From Streptomyces cathayae (GTDB taxonomy: Bacteria; Actinomycetota; Actinomycetes; Streptomycetales; Streptomycetaceae), in assembly GCF_029760955.1 (NCBI RefSeq), contig NZ_CP121682.1:2976001-3040000 (forward strand): a stretch of 64,000 nt of DNA. The letters run 5' to 3'. The notes under the pieces are model-generated. The model did no database searches. It had not been told where the DNA came from and saw nothing but the letters and a program-made list of their open reading frames with translations. Below, piece by piece: positions 8,306 through 16,967 of the stretch. Both the position numbers and the translations under genes were made by a program. Position 1 is the first letter of the stretch. The number at the start of each line of letters is the position of its first letter.

Positions 8306-8815
8306 ATGGTGCAGGACGGTGGCGGGGGCGACTACGGGGAGTTCGCGGCGGCGCGGGCCGGGCATCTGTACCGGTCCGCGTGTCTGCTCACGGCCGGGGA
8401 CACGCACCTCGCCGAGGACCTCGTCCAGGAGACCCTCGGGCGGGTGTACGCGCGCTGGGGGCGGGTCTCCCGGGTGGGCAACCCCGCCGGCTACGCGCAG
8501 ACGGTCCTCACCCGCGCGTTCCTCGCCCACCGGCGGCGGCGCAGCAGTACCGAGCGCTCGACCGCCGCGTTGCCCGACCTGCCGGGCACCGACGCCGACC
8601 CGTCCCTGCGGCTCACCCTGCTGGACGCCCTCGCCCGGCTGCCCGCGAAGGACCGCGCGGTGATCGTCCTGCGGTACTGGGAGGACCGCTCGGTCCAGGA
8701 GACCGCCAAGGCGATGAACGTCAGCTCGGCGGCGGTGCGGACGCGCAGTGTGCGCGCCCTGGCCCGGCTGCGGGAACTGCTCGGCGAGGAGCTCGGTGAG
8801 TACGCCCGGTCCTGA
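8306..8815 (+). CDS. ECF RNA polymerase sigma factor (SigE-like family)
   Basis: Group 4 sigma factor of 169 residues. Region 2 covers about residues 10-75 (AEDLVQETLGRVYARW is the -10 recognition helix area). Region 4 covers about 110-165, with a helix-turn-helix in ETAKAMNVSSAAVRTRSVRA. ATG has GGGAGAGG upstream. The following gene, 72 bp on, encodes a single-pass membrane protein, the normal place for a cognate anti-sigma or signal partner, although no zinc-binding anti-sigma motif is visible in it. The bases before the gene (TGAAAC near 8237, CGCATC about 16 bases on) resemble an ECF promoter, so autoregulation is possible but not shown. Confidence 0.92.
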   Translation: MVQDGGGGDYGEFAAARAGHLYRSACLLTAGDTHLAEDLVQETLGRVYARWGRVSRVGNPAGYAQTVLTRAFLAHRRRRSSTERSTAALPDLPGTDADPSLRLTLLDALARLPAKDRAVIVLRYWEDRSVQETAKAMNVSSAAVRTRSVRALARLRELLGEELGEYARS

Positions 8816-8887
8816 CCGGCTGCAGGCAGTCCCCTCCTCACTTCTTCTTGTTCACCTCAGCTCACCTCACGGAAGCGGTGGTTCGTC

Positions 8888-10156
8888 ATGTCCGTAGACC
8901 AGCACAGCGATCCCTTCGAGGAGCGGCTCTCCTCCGCTCTGCACGACACCGGCAACGCCTTCGAGGCCGACCGGGGCGCCCTCACCGACGGGGGGCGGGT
9001 CCGGGGAAGGCGGATGCGGGTGCGGCGGCGGGCCGCCGTCCTCGGGGGTGCGGCCGGGATCGCGCTCGTGGGAGTGGGCGGGGTGCTCCTCCTGCCGGGC
9101 GGGGGCAGCGGCGGGGAGGACGGGCGGACGTCGGCAGCCTCGGCAGCCTCGGGAGCGGAGGTCACCGCCGACGCCCAGGACACTCCGGCACCCGTCTCCG
9201 GTGAGGAACTCATCCGCACACTGAAGGGGCTCCTCCCCGACGGGGAGTTCAGCGGGGAGCAGGGGCGCGGGGCCGACTCGGTCGGCGGGCCGTTCGCCCA
9301 AGTCGTGTACGACGACGGCAAGGGGCCCGCCGTCGTCGGCGTCTCCCTCTCCCTCGTCGGGCCGGGAAGCCCCCAGGCCCATGAGGCCACCCGATGCCCG
9401 GACAAGATCCTCATCCCGCACGACAGTTGCGACACCAGCACTCTGACGGACGGGTCGAAGTTCATGATGTTCAAGGGGTACGAGTATCCGGACCGGCGGG
9501 TGGACACCAGGAGGTGGATCGCCGTGCTCGTCACGCCCCAGGGGCAGCAGATCAGCGTGAGCGAGTGGAACTCGGCCGCCGAGAAGGACGCGCCCATCAG
9601 TCGGCCCGCGCCCCCGCTGTCCGCCTCGCAGCTCGAGGAGATCGCCACGGCTCCGCAGTGGCGGGCCGCCATCGGCGCCGTTCCGGAGGGGGCCGAGACT
9701 CCGTCCGCGGAATCGAGCGCACCGCCGCCGCACGCCGACGACCCGGCGCTCCGGGAGATGTTCGCCGAACTCGTCCCCGACCGTGTCGAGGTGGTGTCGA
9801 AGGGCGGCCAGGGGTCGGGGTACGCCTATCTCGTCCTCGACGACGGCAAGGGGAAGAGCTTCGTCCAGGTCAACGTCCAGCCCGACATGTCCGATGTCGC
9901 CCACCAGCTCTACGGCTCCGCCGAGACGCTGGACGACGGCACGATGGTCGCCACCCGGCAGGGGCCGGGTGATGAGCGCTCCGCCGGGGTCGTCATGTGG
10001 ACCGTCGACACCATGCGGGCCGACGGCAGGCGCGTGGTGGTCAGCGCCTTCAACACCGGTGCTCAGCACGAGGACGCCACACGCGACACCCCCGCGTTGA
10101 GCATGAAGGAACTCCGGGCGATCGCCCTCAGCCCGCGGTGGGACGACCTGAACTGA
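8888..10156 (+). CDS. Single-pass membrane protein, probable partner of the ECF sigma factor
   Basis: Unrecognised protein of 422 residues. A short cytoplasmic N-terminus (about 47 residues, ending in an Arg-rich stop-transfer sequence RGRRMRVRRRAA) is followed by one transmembrane helix (about residues 49-70). A long outside part contains two similar domains, around 110-255 and 290-420. Each has a LEEIATAPQW or LRAIALSPRW type ending, so the outside part looks internally duplicated. It lies right after the sigma factor gene on the same strand. Position and topology suggest an anti-sigma or sensor role; there is no HxxxCxxC zinc motif, so that remains inference. Confidence 0.75.
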   Translation: MSVDQHSDPFEERLSSALHDTGNAFEADRGALTDGGRVRGRRMRVRRRAAVLGGAAGIALVGVGGVLLLPGGGSGGEDGRTSAASAASGAEVTADAQDTPAPVSGEELIRTLKGLLPDGEFSGEQGRGADSVGGPFAQVVYDDGKGPAVVGVSLSLVGPGSPQAHEATRCPDKILIPHDSCDTSTLTDGSKFMMFKGYEYPDRRVDTRRWIAVLVTPQGQQISVSEWNSAAEKDAPISRPAPPLSASQLEEIATAPQWRAAIGAVPEGAETPSAESSAPPPHADDPALREMFAELVPDRVEVVSKGGQGSGYAYLVLDDGKGKSFVQVNVQPDMSDVAHQLYGSAETLDDGTMVATRQGPGDERSAGVVMWTVDTMRADGRRVVVSAFNTGAQHEDATRDTPALSMKELRAIALSPRWDDLN

Positions 10157-10169
10157 CCTGCCCCGACCG

Positions 10170-11507
10170 CTAGAAGAACTCCGCCCAGGGCTGGTCCCAG
10201 ATCTGTTTGACGCACAGGAGCAGGAAGAGGAGGCCCGCGATGGCGAGCATGGTGTTGCTGAGGGGACCGTTGCGCCATTCGCGGGGGGTGCGGGCGGAGT
10301 TGAGGAGCCAGACCAGGGTGAGGGCGAGGAAGGGCATGAAGGCGGCGCCGAGGACGCCGTAGATGATGATCAGGCGGAACGGCTGGCCTTCGAAGAGGAG
10401 GATCATGGGCGGGAAGGTCAGCCACAGCAGGTAGGCGCGGAACGGCCAGGACCTCTCCGGGCGACCTGAGGCGATGGCCTCGCCCGTCGACGGCTTCGCC
10501 TTCTTCCGGCCGCGCGTCACGAAGTCGGCGAACATCAGGCTCACCCCGTGCCACACGCCGATCAGTGAGGTGAACGAGGTGGCGAAGAAGCCGATCAGGA
10601 AGAACCTGGCCGTCGTGGCGCCGTACTTGTCCTCCAGGATGTCGCTCAGCTGGATCAGGCCCTTGTCGCCGCCGGCGATCGCGACACCGGCGGAGTTCAG
10701 GAGTTCGGCGCCGACGACGAGCATCGCGACCACGAAGATGCCGGTGGTGAGGTACGCGACGCGGTTGTCCAGCCGCATCACCCTCATCCAGCCGGAGTCG
10801 GTCCAGCCCTTGGCGTTGATCCAGTAACCGTACGCGGCCAGCGTGATCGTGCCGCCGACGCCGCCGATCAGGCCGAGGGTGTAGAGGACCGAGTCGTCCG
10901 CGTCGGGCAGGACCGGGAGCAGTCCGGCGAAGGCGTCGCCCAGGTTCGGGACCACCCTGGCCGCCAGGTAGACCGTCACCACGAACATGACGCCCACCAG
11001 GACCGTCATGACCTTCTCGAAGACCGCGTACCGGTTGAACCAGACGAAGGCCAGGCCCACCAGGGCGCAGGCGATGCCCCACCACTCGAGGTCCATCACG
11101 CCCGGGAAGAGGGCCTGCAGGGGCAGGGCGCTCGACGACATCGCCGCCGCGCCGTAGACGAAGCCCCAGATGACGACGTAGACGCCGAAGAAGTACGTCG
11201 TCCAACGGCCCAGGCTCACCCAGCCGTCGAACAGGGTGCGGCCGGTGGCCAGATGCCAGCGGCCCGCGGCCTCGGCGAGGGAGATCTTCACCAGGCAGCC
11301 GATCACCGCCGCCCACAGGAGGGTGTAGCCGAAGCTGCTGCCGGCGATGAGGGTGGCGACCAGGTCGCCGGCGCCCACCCCGGTCGCGGCGACGACGATG
11401 CCGGGGCCGATGTGACGCCAACTGGACTTGCGGGGCTGGGGGCCCGGGCCGTGGAGTGGCGCCCCGGTGCCCTGGATGTTTCCCGTGCTTCCCGTGGTGT
11501 CCGCCAT
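10170..11507 (-). CDS. Nramp-family transporter lacking the classical metal-binding motifs
   Basis: Membrane protein of 445 residues with about eleven helices and the LeuT-like Nramp layout. The N-terminus runs IGPGIVVAATGVGAGDLVAT. Where metal-transporting Nramps have DPGN in helix 1, this protein has GAGD, and the helix 6 MPH methionine motif is replaced by ITLAAYGYWINAKG. The fold is clear but Mn/Fe transport is not supported, and the substrate is unknown. I chose the ATG giving MADTTGS; the ribosome site there is weak, and a GTG about 20 codons upstream is an alternative. It converges with the membrane protein gene and is divergent from the carboxypeptidase. Confidence 0.82.
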   Translation of the reverse strand: MADTTGSTGNIQGTGAPLHGPGPQPRKSSWRHIGPGIVVAATGVGAGDLVATLIAGSSFGYTLLWAAVIGCLVKISLAEAAGRWHLATGRTLFDGWVSLGRWTTYFFGVYVVIWGFVYGAAAMSSSALPLQALFPGVMDLEWWGIACALVGLAFVWFNRYAVFEKVMTVLVGVMFVVTVYLAARVVPNLGDAFAGLLPVLPDADDSVLYTLGLIGGVGGTITLAAYGYWINAKGWTDSGWMRVMRLDNRVAYLTTGIFVVAMLVVGAELLNSAGVAIAGGDKGLIQLSDILEDKYGATTARFFLIGFFATSFTSLIGVWHGVSLMFADFVTRGRKKAKPSTGEAIASGRPERSWPFRAYLLWLTFPPMILLFEGQPFRLIIIYGVLGAAFMPFLALTLVWLLNSARTPREWRNGPLSNTMLAIAGLLFLLLCVKQIWDQPWAEFF

Positions 11508-11736
11508 GAAGGCAAGAAAGCCGATGAAGGCCGGTCGGACAAGGGGGCGTGCGGGGATCTTCACCGGATGCACCTGGTCGGGTGGCCGAACGCCCGAGTG
11601 GCTGAACGGCTGAGCGGTCGACCGACATGACGGTATTGACCTGATCATGTCACGCGCGCAGGATTGCGGCACCGCACACCGCACAGCGCGTTAGGCACGT
11701 CGCCATGGACAACCCCACCTCCCACAAGGAGTCTTC

Positions 11737-13074
11737 ATGCGACTTCGCACACGCGGCAGACGCTCCGCCGTGCTCGCCGCGCTCCTCGCCCTCACCCTCG
11801 CCGCGCCCGTGTCGATGACGGCCACTCAGGCCGACGCCGACAGCGCGGAGCCGGCGGCGGCCTCGGCCGACGACATCCGCCAGTACGAGATCCATCAGCG
11901 CACGACTCCCGTGACCCGTACGGATATTCAGCGGGCCGGGGTCACCGTGGACGAGGCCGACGAGGAGACGGTGGTCGTCTCCGGCCGTGCGGACCAGATC
12001 CGCACCCTGCGCCGACAGGGGTACGAGGTCACGCCGTTGGGCGCCGCTCCCGACCGCTCGTCCGCCGCCGACGGTCTGCGCCTGTTCGACTTCCCCTCGG
12101 CCGACTCCCGCTACCACAACTACGCCGAGATGAACGCGGAGATCGACCAGCGGCTGTCGGCGTACCCGGACATCATGAGCAAACGGGTGATCGGCCGCTC
12201 CTACCAGGGCCGGGACATCGTCGCCATCAAGATCAGCGACAACGTGACGGCGGACGAGAACGAGCCCGAGGTCCTGTTCACCCACCACCAGCACGCGCGT
12301 GAGCACCTGACCGTGGAGATGGCTCTGTACCTGCTGCGCGAACTCGGCGCGGGGTACGGCAGCGACTCGCGGATCACCGACATGGTCGACGGCCGGGAGA
12401 TCTGGATCATCCCGGATCTCAACCCGGACGGCGGCGAGTACGACATCGCCACCGGCTCCTACCGCTCCTGGCGCAAGAACCGGCAGCCCAACTCCGGTTC
12501 GTCGTACGTCGGCACCGACCTGAACCGCAACTGGGACTACCGCTGGGGCTGCTGCGGCGGTTCCTCCGGCTCCAAGTCCTCCGACACCTACCGGGGTTCG
12601 GCCCCCGAGTCCGCGCCCGAGGTGAAGGTGGTCGCCGACTTCGTGCGCAGCCGGGTCGTGGGCGGGGTGCAGCAGATCAAGGCCGGCGTCGACTTCCACA
12701 CCTACAGCGAACTGGTGCTGTGGCCGTTCGGCTACACCTACTCCGACACCACGACCGGAATGACGGCCGACGACCAGGCCGCCTTCCGGACGGTCGGTCA
12801 GAAGATGGCCGCAAGCAACGGCTACACACCGCAGCAGTCCAGCGATCTGTACATCACGGACGGGTCGATCGACGACTACCTGTGGGGCACGCACAAGATC
12901 TTCGGCTACACCTTCGAGATGTATCCGAGGTCCTCGTCGGGCGGCGGTTTCTACCCGCCCGACGAGGTCATCGAGCGGGAGACGTCCCGCAACCGGGACG
13001 CCGTCCTGCACCTCCTGGAGAACGCTGACTGCATGTACCGCTCCATCGGCAAGGAGGCACAGTACTGCCGCTAG
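11737..13074 (+). CDS. Secreted zinc carboxypeptidase, M14 family
   Basis: Removes C-terminal residues from peptides outside the cell. Signal peptide at residues 1-30 (RLRTRGRRS, hydrophobic [12 protein letters not shown], then ATQADA). A propeptide runs to about residue 115, and the M14 domain follows. The zinc ligands are seen in HHQHAREH (HxxE) and in [14 protein letters not shown]; the substrate-binding NRNWDYRWG and the catalytic Glu of TFEMYP are present. A Cys-rich patch (RWGCCGG and the end NADCMYRS...YC) suggests disulphides. The ATG has AAGGAGTC seven bases before it. 445 residues, normal for Streptomyces carboxypeptidases of the T type. It is followed by a strong bidirectional hairpin. 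Confidence 0.94.
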   Translation: MRLRTRGRRSAVLAALLALTLAAPVSMTATQADADSAEPAAASADDIRQYEIHQRTTPVTRTDIQRAGVTVDEADEETVVVSGRADQIRTLRRQGYEVTPLGAAPDRSSAADGLRLFDFPSADSRYHNYAEMNAEIDQRLSAYPDIMSKRVIGRSYQGRDIVAIKISDNVTADENEPEVLFTHHQHAREHLTVEMALYLLRELGAGYGSDSRITDMVDGREIWIIPDLNPDGGEYDIATGSYRSWRKNRQPNSGSSYVGTDLNRNWDYRWGCCGGSSGSKSSDTYRGSAPESAPEVKVVADFVRSRVVGGVQQIKAGVDFHTYSELVLWPFGYTYSDTTTGMTADDQAAFRTVGQKMAASNGYTPQQSSDLYITDGSIDDYLWGTHKIFGYTFEMYPRSSSGGGFYPPDEVIERETSRNRDAVLHLLENADCMYRSIGKEAQYCR

Positions 13075-13112
13075 CGCGGCCTGACCTCGGTGCCGCGGAG
13101 CGGCGCCGCCCG

Positions 13113-13143
13113 CCGTGGAGTAGGCGTGGCGCCTACTCCACGG
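13113..13143. terminator. Bidirectional terminator hairpin
   Basis: Perfect 14-bp arms at 13113-13126 and 13130-13143 with a 3-base loop, 38 bp after the carboxypeptidase stop. The stop codon of the converging acidic-protein gene (13133-13135) lies inside the right arm, so one hairpin serves both genes. Confidence 0.85.
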
Positions 13144-13993
13144 GGGCGGTATCGGACTTGGGCTCGGACTGGGACTTGGGCTTGGGCTTGCCCTTGTCGG
13201 CATCCGGCTCGGGCTCGTTCACGTCGGCGCTCGGCTCGGGCTCGTCCAGGCCGGCCTCCGACGTGGACTCCCCGGCCTCGGCATCCGGCGCGGACTTGCC
13301 CTTCTCGGCCTCCGACCCGGGCTGGTCCGCGTCGTCGGACGCGTCCACGTCGGCGCCCGCGTCAGACGCGTCCGCGTCGGGCGTCTCCGGCTCGGCGGCC
13401 TCGTCGTCGAAGTAGGCGTCCAGGACCGCGTCCAGCTCCGTGTCCCACTCGGCGAAGCGGCTTCGGGACCCGGCCTCGATCTCCAGCGGGTACCAGCGCC
13501 TCTCCGTGGTGTGGACGGTGACCGTGTACCGCTTGCCGAAGCGCGCGGTCTCCGTCTCCACCGCGCCGATCTCGTCCCAGCGGAACTCGCACTCCTGGTC
13601 GTCCAGTCTGAGCCGTACACCGCTGTGGTCGGCGACGATCCTGGCGCGGCGGTCGGACGCCTCGAAGACCGGGCCGTCGGGGGCGGGCTCCTCCTCGGAA
13701 GCGTCGGAGGCGTCAGGGGCGTCGGACCGGTCGGACCCGTCGGAGGCGTCCGAAGCACCGGAGGCGTCCGAGGCGTCGGCGGCCTCGGGCTTCTCCGGTG
13801 AGGTCTTCTCCTCGGACTCCGCCGCCGTGTCCGCGTCCGCCTGCTCCGACGCCGCCTTCGAGTCCTCCGGCTCCACCTCCTCCTTCACGTCCGCCTTGCG
13901 GTCGGACGCGGGGGCGGTGAGCCCGGGGATGAAGGCCGGGTCGAATCCGGCGCCTTCCAGGGGCTGGCTGCTCGAACCTATGCGCTGCTCCAC
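13133..13993 (-). CDS. Acidic low-complexity protein with a small central beta domain
   Basis: Unrecognised protein of 286 residues. Residues about 30-105 and 205-286 are almost wholly Asp, Glu, Ala, Ser and Pro, with tandem DASDASD-type and PEPDAD-type repeats. Between them, about 108-200, is a compact folded segment (ARIVADHSGVRLRLDDQE, then FRWDEIGAVETETARFGKRY and WYPLEIEAG) that reads like a PH-like membrane or ligand-binding fold common in Streptomyces hypothetical proteins. No signal peptide or membrane helix. The GTG start is uncertain because no clear ribosome site precedes it. Strong compositional bias makes homology by eye unsafe. Confidence 0.7.
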   Translation of the reverse strand: MEQRIGSSSQPLEGAGFDPAFIPGLTAPASDRKADVKEEVEPEDSKAASEQADADTAAESEEKTSPEKPEAADASDASGASDASDGSDRSDAPDASDASEEEPAPDGPVFEASDRRARIVADHSGVRLRLDDQECEFRWDEIGAVETETARFGKRYTVTVHTTERRWYPLEIEAGSRSRFAEWDTELDAVLDAYFDDEAAEPETPDADASDAGADVDASDDADQPGSEAEKGKSAPDAEAGESTSEAGLDEPEPSADVNEPEPDADKGKPKPKSQSEPKSDTAPVE

Positions 13994-14160
13994 ACCGGAG
14001 GAGTATGGTCGACGATCCTGTGCGGAACACAGCCAGCCCCTGTTTTCGTTATCAGACGCCTACCTGGGAGCCACCGTTCGTACCAATTGGACGATGATCC
14101 GACAGGGTCCGCGGGCCGGATTCAGCGGGCCGAGTTCAACGGGCCGGGTCCAGCGGGGAG

Positions 14161-15648
14161 TCAGACGGCCAGGCTGAGCGCCGCCGCCACCACGAAGCCG
14201 GCCACCGACAGGACGCTCTCCAGCACCGTCCACGTCTTCAGGGTGTCCCGCTCGCTGATGCCGAAGTACTTGGCGACCATCCAGAACCCGCCGTCGTTGA
14301 CGTGCGAGGCGAAGATGGAGCCCGCCGAGATGGCCATGATGACGAGGGCCACGAACGCCTGGGAGTAGTCCCCCTCGGACAGCAGCGGGGCCACGATGCC
14401 CGCCGTCGTGACGATCGCCACCGTCGCCGAACCCTGCGCGACCCGGAGCACCACGGAGATCAGGTACGACAGGACGATCACCGGCAGCCCGACGTCGTTG
14501 AACGTGTCGGACAGCGCCTGGGCCACCCCGCTCCCCTTGAGGACCGCGCCGAAGACCCCGCCGGCACCGACGACCAGCAGGATGTTGCCGACCGGCTTCA
14601 GCGAGGACGTCGAGACGGTCTCCAGGGACTTGCGGGACCAGCCGCGCCGGATGCCGAGCAGGTAGTACGCCATGAACAGGGCGATGGTCAGCGCGACGAA
14701 GGGGTGGCCGAAGAACTCGACGACCGAGCGCAGCGTCGACTCCTCCAGGGCGATCGAGGAGAAGGTCGCGGCGAGGATCAGCAGGAGCGGCGTACCGATG
14801 ATGCCGAGGACTGTGCCGAGCGGCACCGGCGTCTCGCGCGGCTCGACGCCCGAGGCACGCTGCTCGTCGATGACGGCCTGCCTGGACTCCTCGGCGGCCT
14901 CGACCATGTCCTGCGGTACGGCGACGAAGATCCGCCTGCCGATCCAGGCGGAGTAGACCCAGGCGGCGATGACGGCGGGGATGCCGGTGACGACGCCCAT
15001 GAGGATGACCCAGCCGAGGTCGACGCCGAGCAGTCCGGCGGCGGCCACCGGGCCGGGGTGCGGGGGCAGGAAGGCGTGGGTGACGGAGAGGCCCGCGAGC
15101 AGCGGCAGGCAGTAGAGCAGGATCGACTTGCCGGAGCGCTTGGCGGCGGCGTACACGATCGGCGCGAGGACGAAGATGCCGACGTCGAAGAAGACCGGGA
15201 CACCGAAGATCAGGCCGGTGAGGCCCATGGCGAGCGGGGCCCGCTTCTCGCCGAACACGCCGAGCAGCCGTGAGGCCAGTACCTCGGCGCCGCCGCTGAC
15301 CTCGAGGATCGCGCCGAGCATGGTGCCCAGGCCGATGATGATCGCGACATGGCCGAGGATGCCGCCCATCCCGGACTCGATGGTGGACACCGCGTCCGAA
15401 CGCTGGACCGTGCCGAAGAGTTCGGTGACCGACAGACCGGCCATCAGGCCGACGGCTATGGAGACGCCGAGCAGCGCGACGAAGGGCTGCACCCGCGCCT
15501 TGATGATCAGGAAGAGGAGCAGCGCGATGCCGATGGCGGCGACGGTCAGCAGACCGGCGGTGCCGTCGATCAGCAGGAGCAGCCCTCCGGTGTGCGGGGG
15601 TGCCTCGGCCGCGGCGCCGGCGGCGAGCGAAAGGGACGGTGGGGACAT
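14161..15648 (-). CDS. Gluconate:H+ symporter family permease (GntP)
   Basis: Inner-membrane permease of 495 residues with about twelve helices, for sugar acids. Typical GntP features are GGILGHVAIIIGLGTMLGAI, LPPHPGPVAAAGLLGVDLG, VGAGGVFGAVLKGSG and the C-terminal SHVNDGGFWMVAKYFG. The last gene of a minus-strand operon: kinase, iclR, ridA, gntP, 138 bp after ridA. AGAGGA precedes the ATG by about eight bases. The neighbourhood (PLP deaminase, N-deacylase, 2-keto-3-deoxygluconate-type kinase) suggests the carried acid is an amino or N-acetylamino aldonate rather than plain gluconate; that is inference. Confidence 0.93.
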   Translation of the reverse strand: MSPPSLSLAAGAAAEAPPHTGGLLLLIDGTAGLLTVAAIGIALLLFLIIKARVQPFVALLGVSIAVGLMAGLSVTELFGTVQRSDAVSTIESGMGGILGHVAIIIGLGTMLGAILEVSGGAEVLASRLLGVFGEKRAPLAMGLTGLIFGVPVFFDVGIFVLAPIVYAAAKRSGKSILLYCLPLLAGLSVTHAFLPPHPGPVAAAGLLGVDLGWVILMGVVTGIPAVIAAWVYSAWIGRRIFVAVPQDMVEAAEESRQAVIDEQRASGVEPRETPVPLGTVLGIIGTPLLLILAATFSSIALEESTLRSVVEFFGHPFVALTIALFMAYYLLGIRRGWSRKSLETVSTSSLKPVGNILLVVGAGGVFGAVLKGSGVAQALSDTFNDVGLPVIVLSYLISVVLRVAQGSATVAIVTTAGIVAPLLSEGDYSQAFVALVIMAISAGSIFASHVNDGGFWMVAKYFGISERDTLKTWTVLESVLSVAGFVVAAALSLAV

Positions 15649-15786
15649 TCGGGGGTCCTCTGCTTGAGCACACGGAGCTTTCGGGCATGGGGGACCGCGG
15701 CACGGCGTCCCGGGGGTGGCGGACGCCGTGCCGTGGCAAAGAGGTGAGGAGATGTGGGGGGAGGCCGAGCGGAAGGGGGGCGCGCG

Positions 15787-16197
15787 TCAGCCCAGTACGG
15801 CCAGTGCGTCGATCTCGATGAGGAGCCCCGCGGGCAGGCCGACGTAGACGGTCGTGCGCGCGGCGGGCGGCTGGGTGAGGCCCTGCTCCTCGAAGTAGGT
15901 GTTGTAGATCTGGTTCATCTCGGCGAAGTGGTCCACGTCGGTGAGGTAGACGCGGATCATCATCGCGTCGTCCCAGGTCGCGCCGCCCTCTTCGAGGATC
16001 GCCTGGACGTTGGCGAGGGTCTGGAGGGTCTGCTCGCGCAGGGTGGGACCGGCGGGCGTGGGTGCCTTGCCCTCCTCGGCGGGGAGGAACCCGACCTGTC
16101 CGGCGACCTGGAGGATGTTGCCCTTGCGCACCCCGTGGGAGAACTTCGCGGGCGGGGCGGTGTGGGTCTTCGGGGTGAGCGCGATCTTGTCGGTCAT
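15787..16197 (-). CDS. RidA/YjgF family enamine/imine deaminase
   Basis: Small protein of 136 residues forming a trimer that hydrolyses reactive enamines and imines released by PLP dehydratases to keto acids plus ammonia. The key Arg (PPAARTTV) and Glu (LLIEIDALA) that bind the carboxylate and water are present, with the family's NVQAILEEGGATWDDAM helix. The ATG overlaps the iclR stop (ATGA), so it is co-translated with the regulator. It makes sense next to the divergent PLP deaminase gene, whose product would release exactly such an intermediate. Confidence 0.92.
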   Translation of the reverse strand: MTDKIALTPKTHTAPPAKFSHGVRKGNILQVAGQVGFLPAEEGKAPTPAGPTLREQTLQTLANVQAILEEGGATWDDAMMIRVYLTDVDHFAEMNQIYNTYFEEQGLTQPPAARTTVYVGLPAGLLIEIDALAVLG

Positions 16198-16967
16198 GCG
16201 GTTTCCCTGTCGGATCGTTGCACGGGTGTCCTGCCGGAGTACTCGCCGCTGATCGCGTCCGCGGTGCGGCGGACCAGCGGGAGCAGGGTGAGGAGTTCGT
16301 CGGCGGTGACGACGACGTTCGGCGCGGAGACCGACATCGCGGCGATCACCCGGCCGTCGGCGCCGCGGATCGGCGCGGCGACGCAGTTGATGGACTCCTC
16401 GTGGCCGCCGAGGTCGGTGGCCCAGCCCTGTTCGCGCACCTTCTCCAACTCCCGCAGGAAAGCGGTCGGGTCGGGTGTCGAACGGGACGTGTACATGGGG
16501 TAGTCGAGCTGCTCCGCGAGGGCGCGGCGCTCGGGCTCGGGCAGGTCGGCGAGGAGCAGCTTGGCCACGGCGGCGACGGTGATCGCGACGGGCTTGCCGA
16601 TCCGCGAGTACATGCGCACCGGGTAGCGGCTCTCCACCTTGTCGATGTAGAGGACCTCGTTCTCCTCGTACACGGCGAGGTGCACGGTGTGGCCGCACCG
16701 CTCGTTGAGGCGGGCGAGGTGGGGGTGGGCGATCTCCCGGACGTCGAGGTTCTCCATCGCCTCCTGGGCGAGGGCGAAGAGGCGGGCGCCGAGCCGGTAG
16801 CGCTGGTCGGACTGGCGGTAGACGAGTCCGTGCTCGTGCAGGGTGCGCAGCAGCCGCAGCGCCGTGGACTTGTGCACGCCCAGGCGGTCGGCGACCTGCC
16901 CGAGGTCGGCGGGGCCCTCGGCGAGCAGCGGCAGGATGCTCAGCGCACGGTCGACGGTCTGGCTCAT
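16194..16967 (-). CDS. IclR family transcriptional regulator of the sugar-acid locus
   Basis: 257 residues. N-terminal winged helix-turn-helix (about 5-65, with ADRLGVHKSTALRLLRTL as recognition region) and an IclR effector domain ending in SINCVAAPIRGADGRVIAAM. Second gene of the kinase-iclR-ridA-gntP operon. Its ATG overlaps the kinase stop and its own stop overlaps the ridA ATG, a tight coupled unit. The palindrome at 18216-18236, between this operon and the divergent deaminase-deacylase operon, is the natural operator; the effector may be the pathway keto-deoxy acid, as with KdgR-type IclR proteins. Confidence 0.92.
   Translation of the reverse strand: MSQTVDRALSILPLLAEGPADLGQVADRLGVHKSTALRLLRTLHEHGLVYRQSDQRYRLGARLFALAQEAMENLDVREIAHPHLARLNERCGHTVHLAVYEENEVLYIDKVESRYPVRMYSRIGKPVAITVAAVAKLLLADLPEPERRALAEQLDYPMYTSRSTPDPTAFLRELEKVREQGWATDLGGHEESINCVAAPIRGADGRVIAAMSVSAPNVVVTADELLTLLPLVRRTADAISGEYSGRTPVQRSDRETA

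Noticed and set aside
11650..13203. 517-codon minus-strand frame over the carboxypeptidase
   Set aside because: Shadow frame; the plus frame has signal peptide, zinc ligands and ribosome site.
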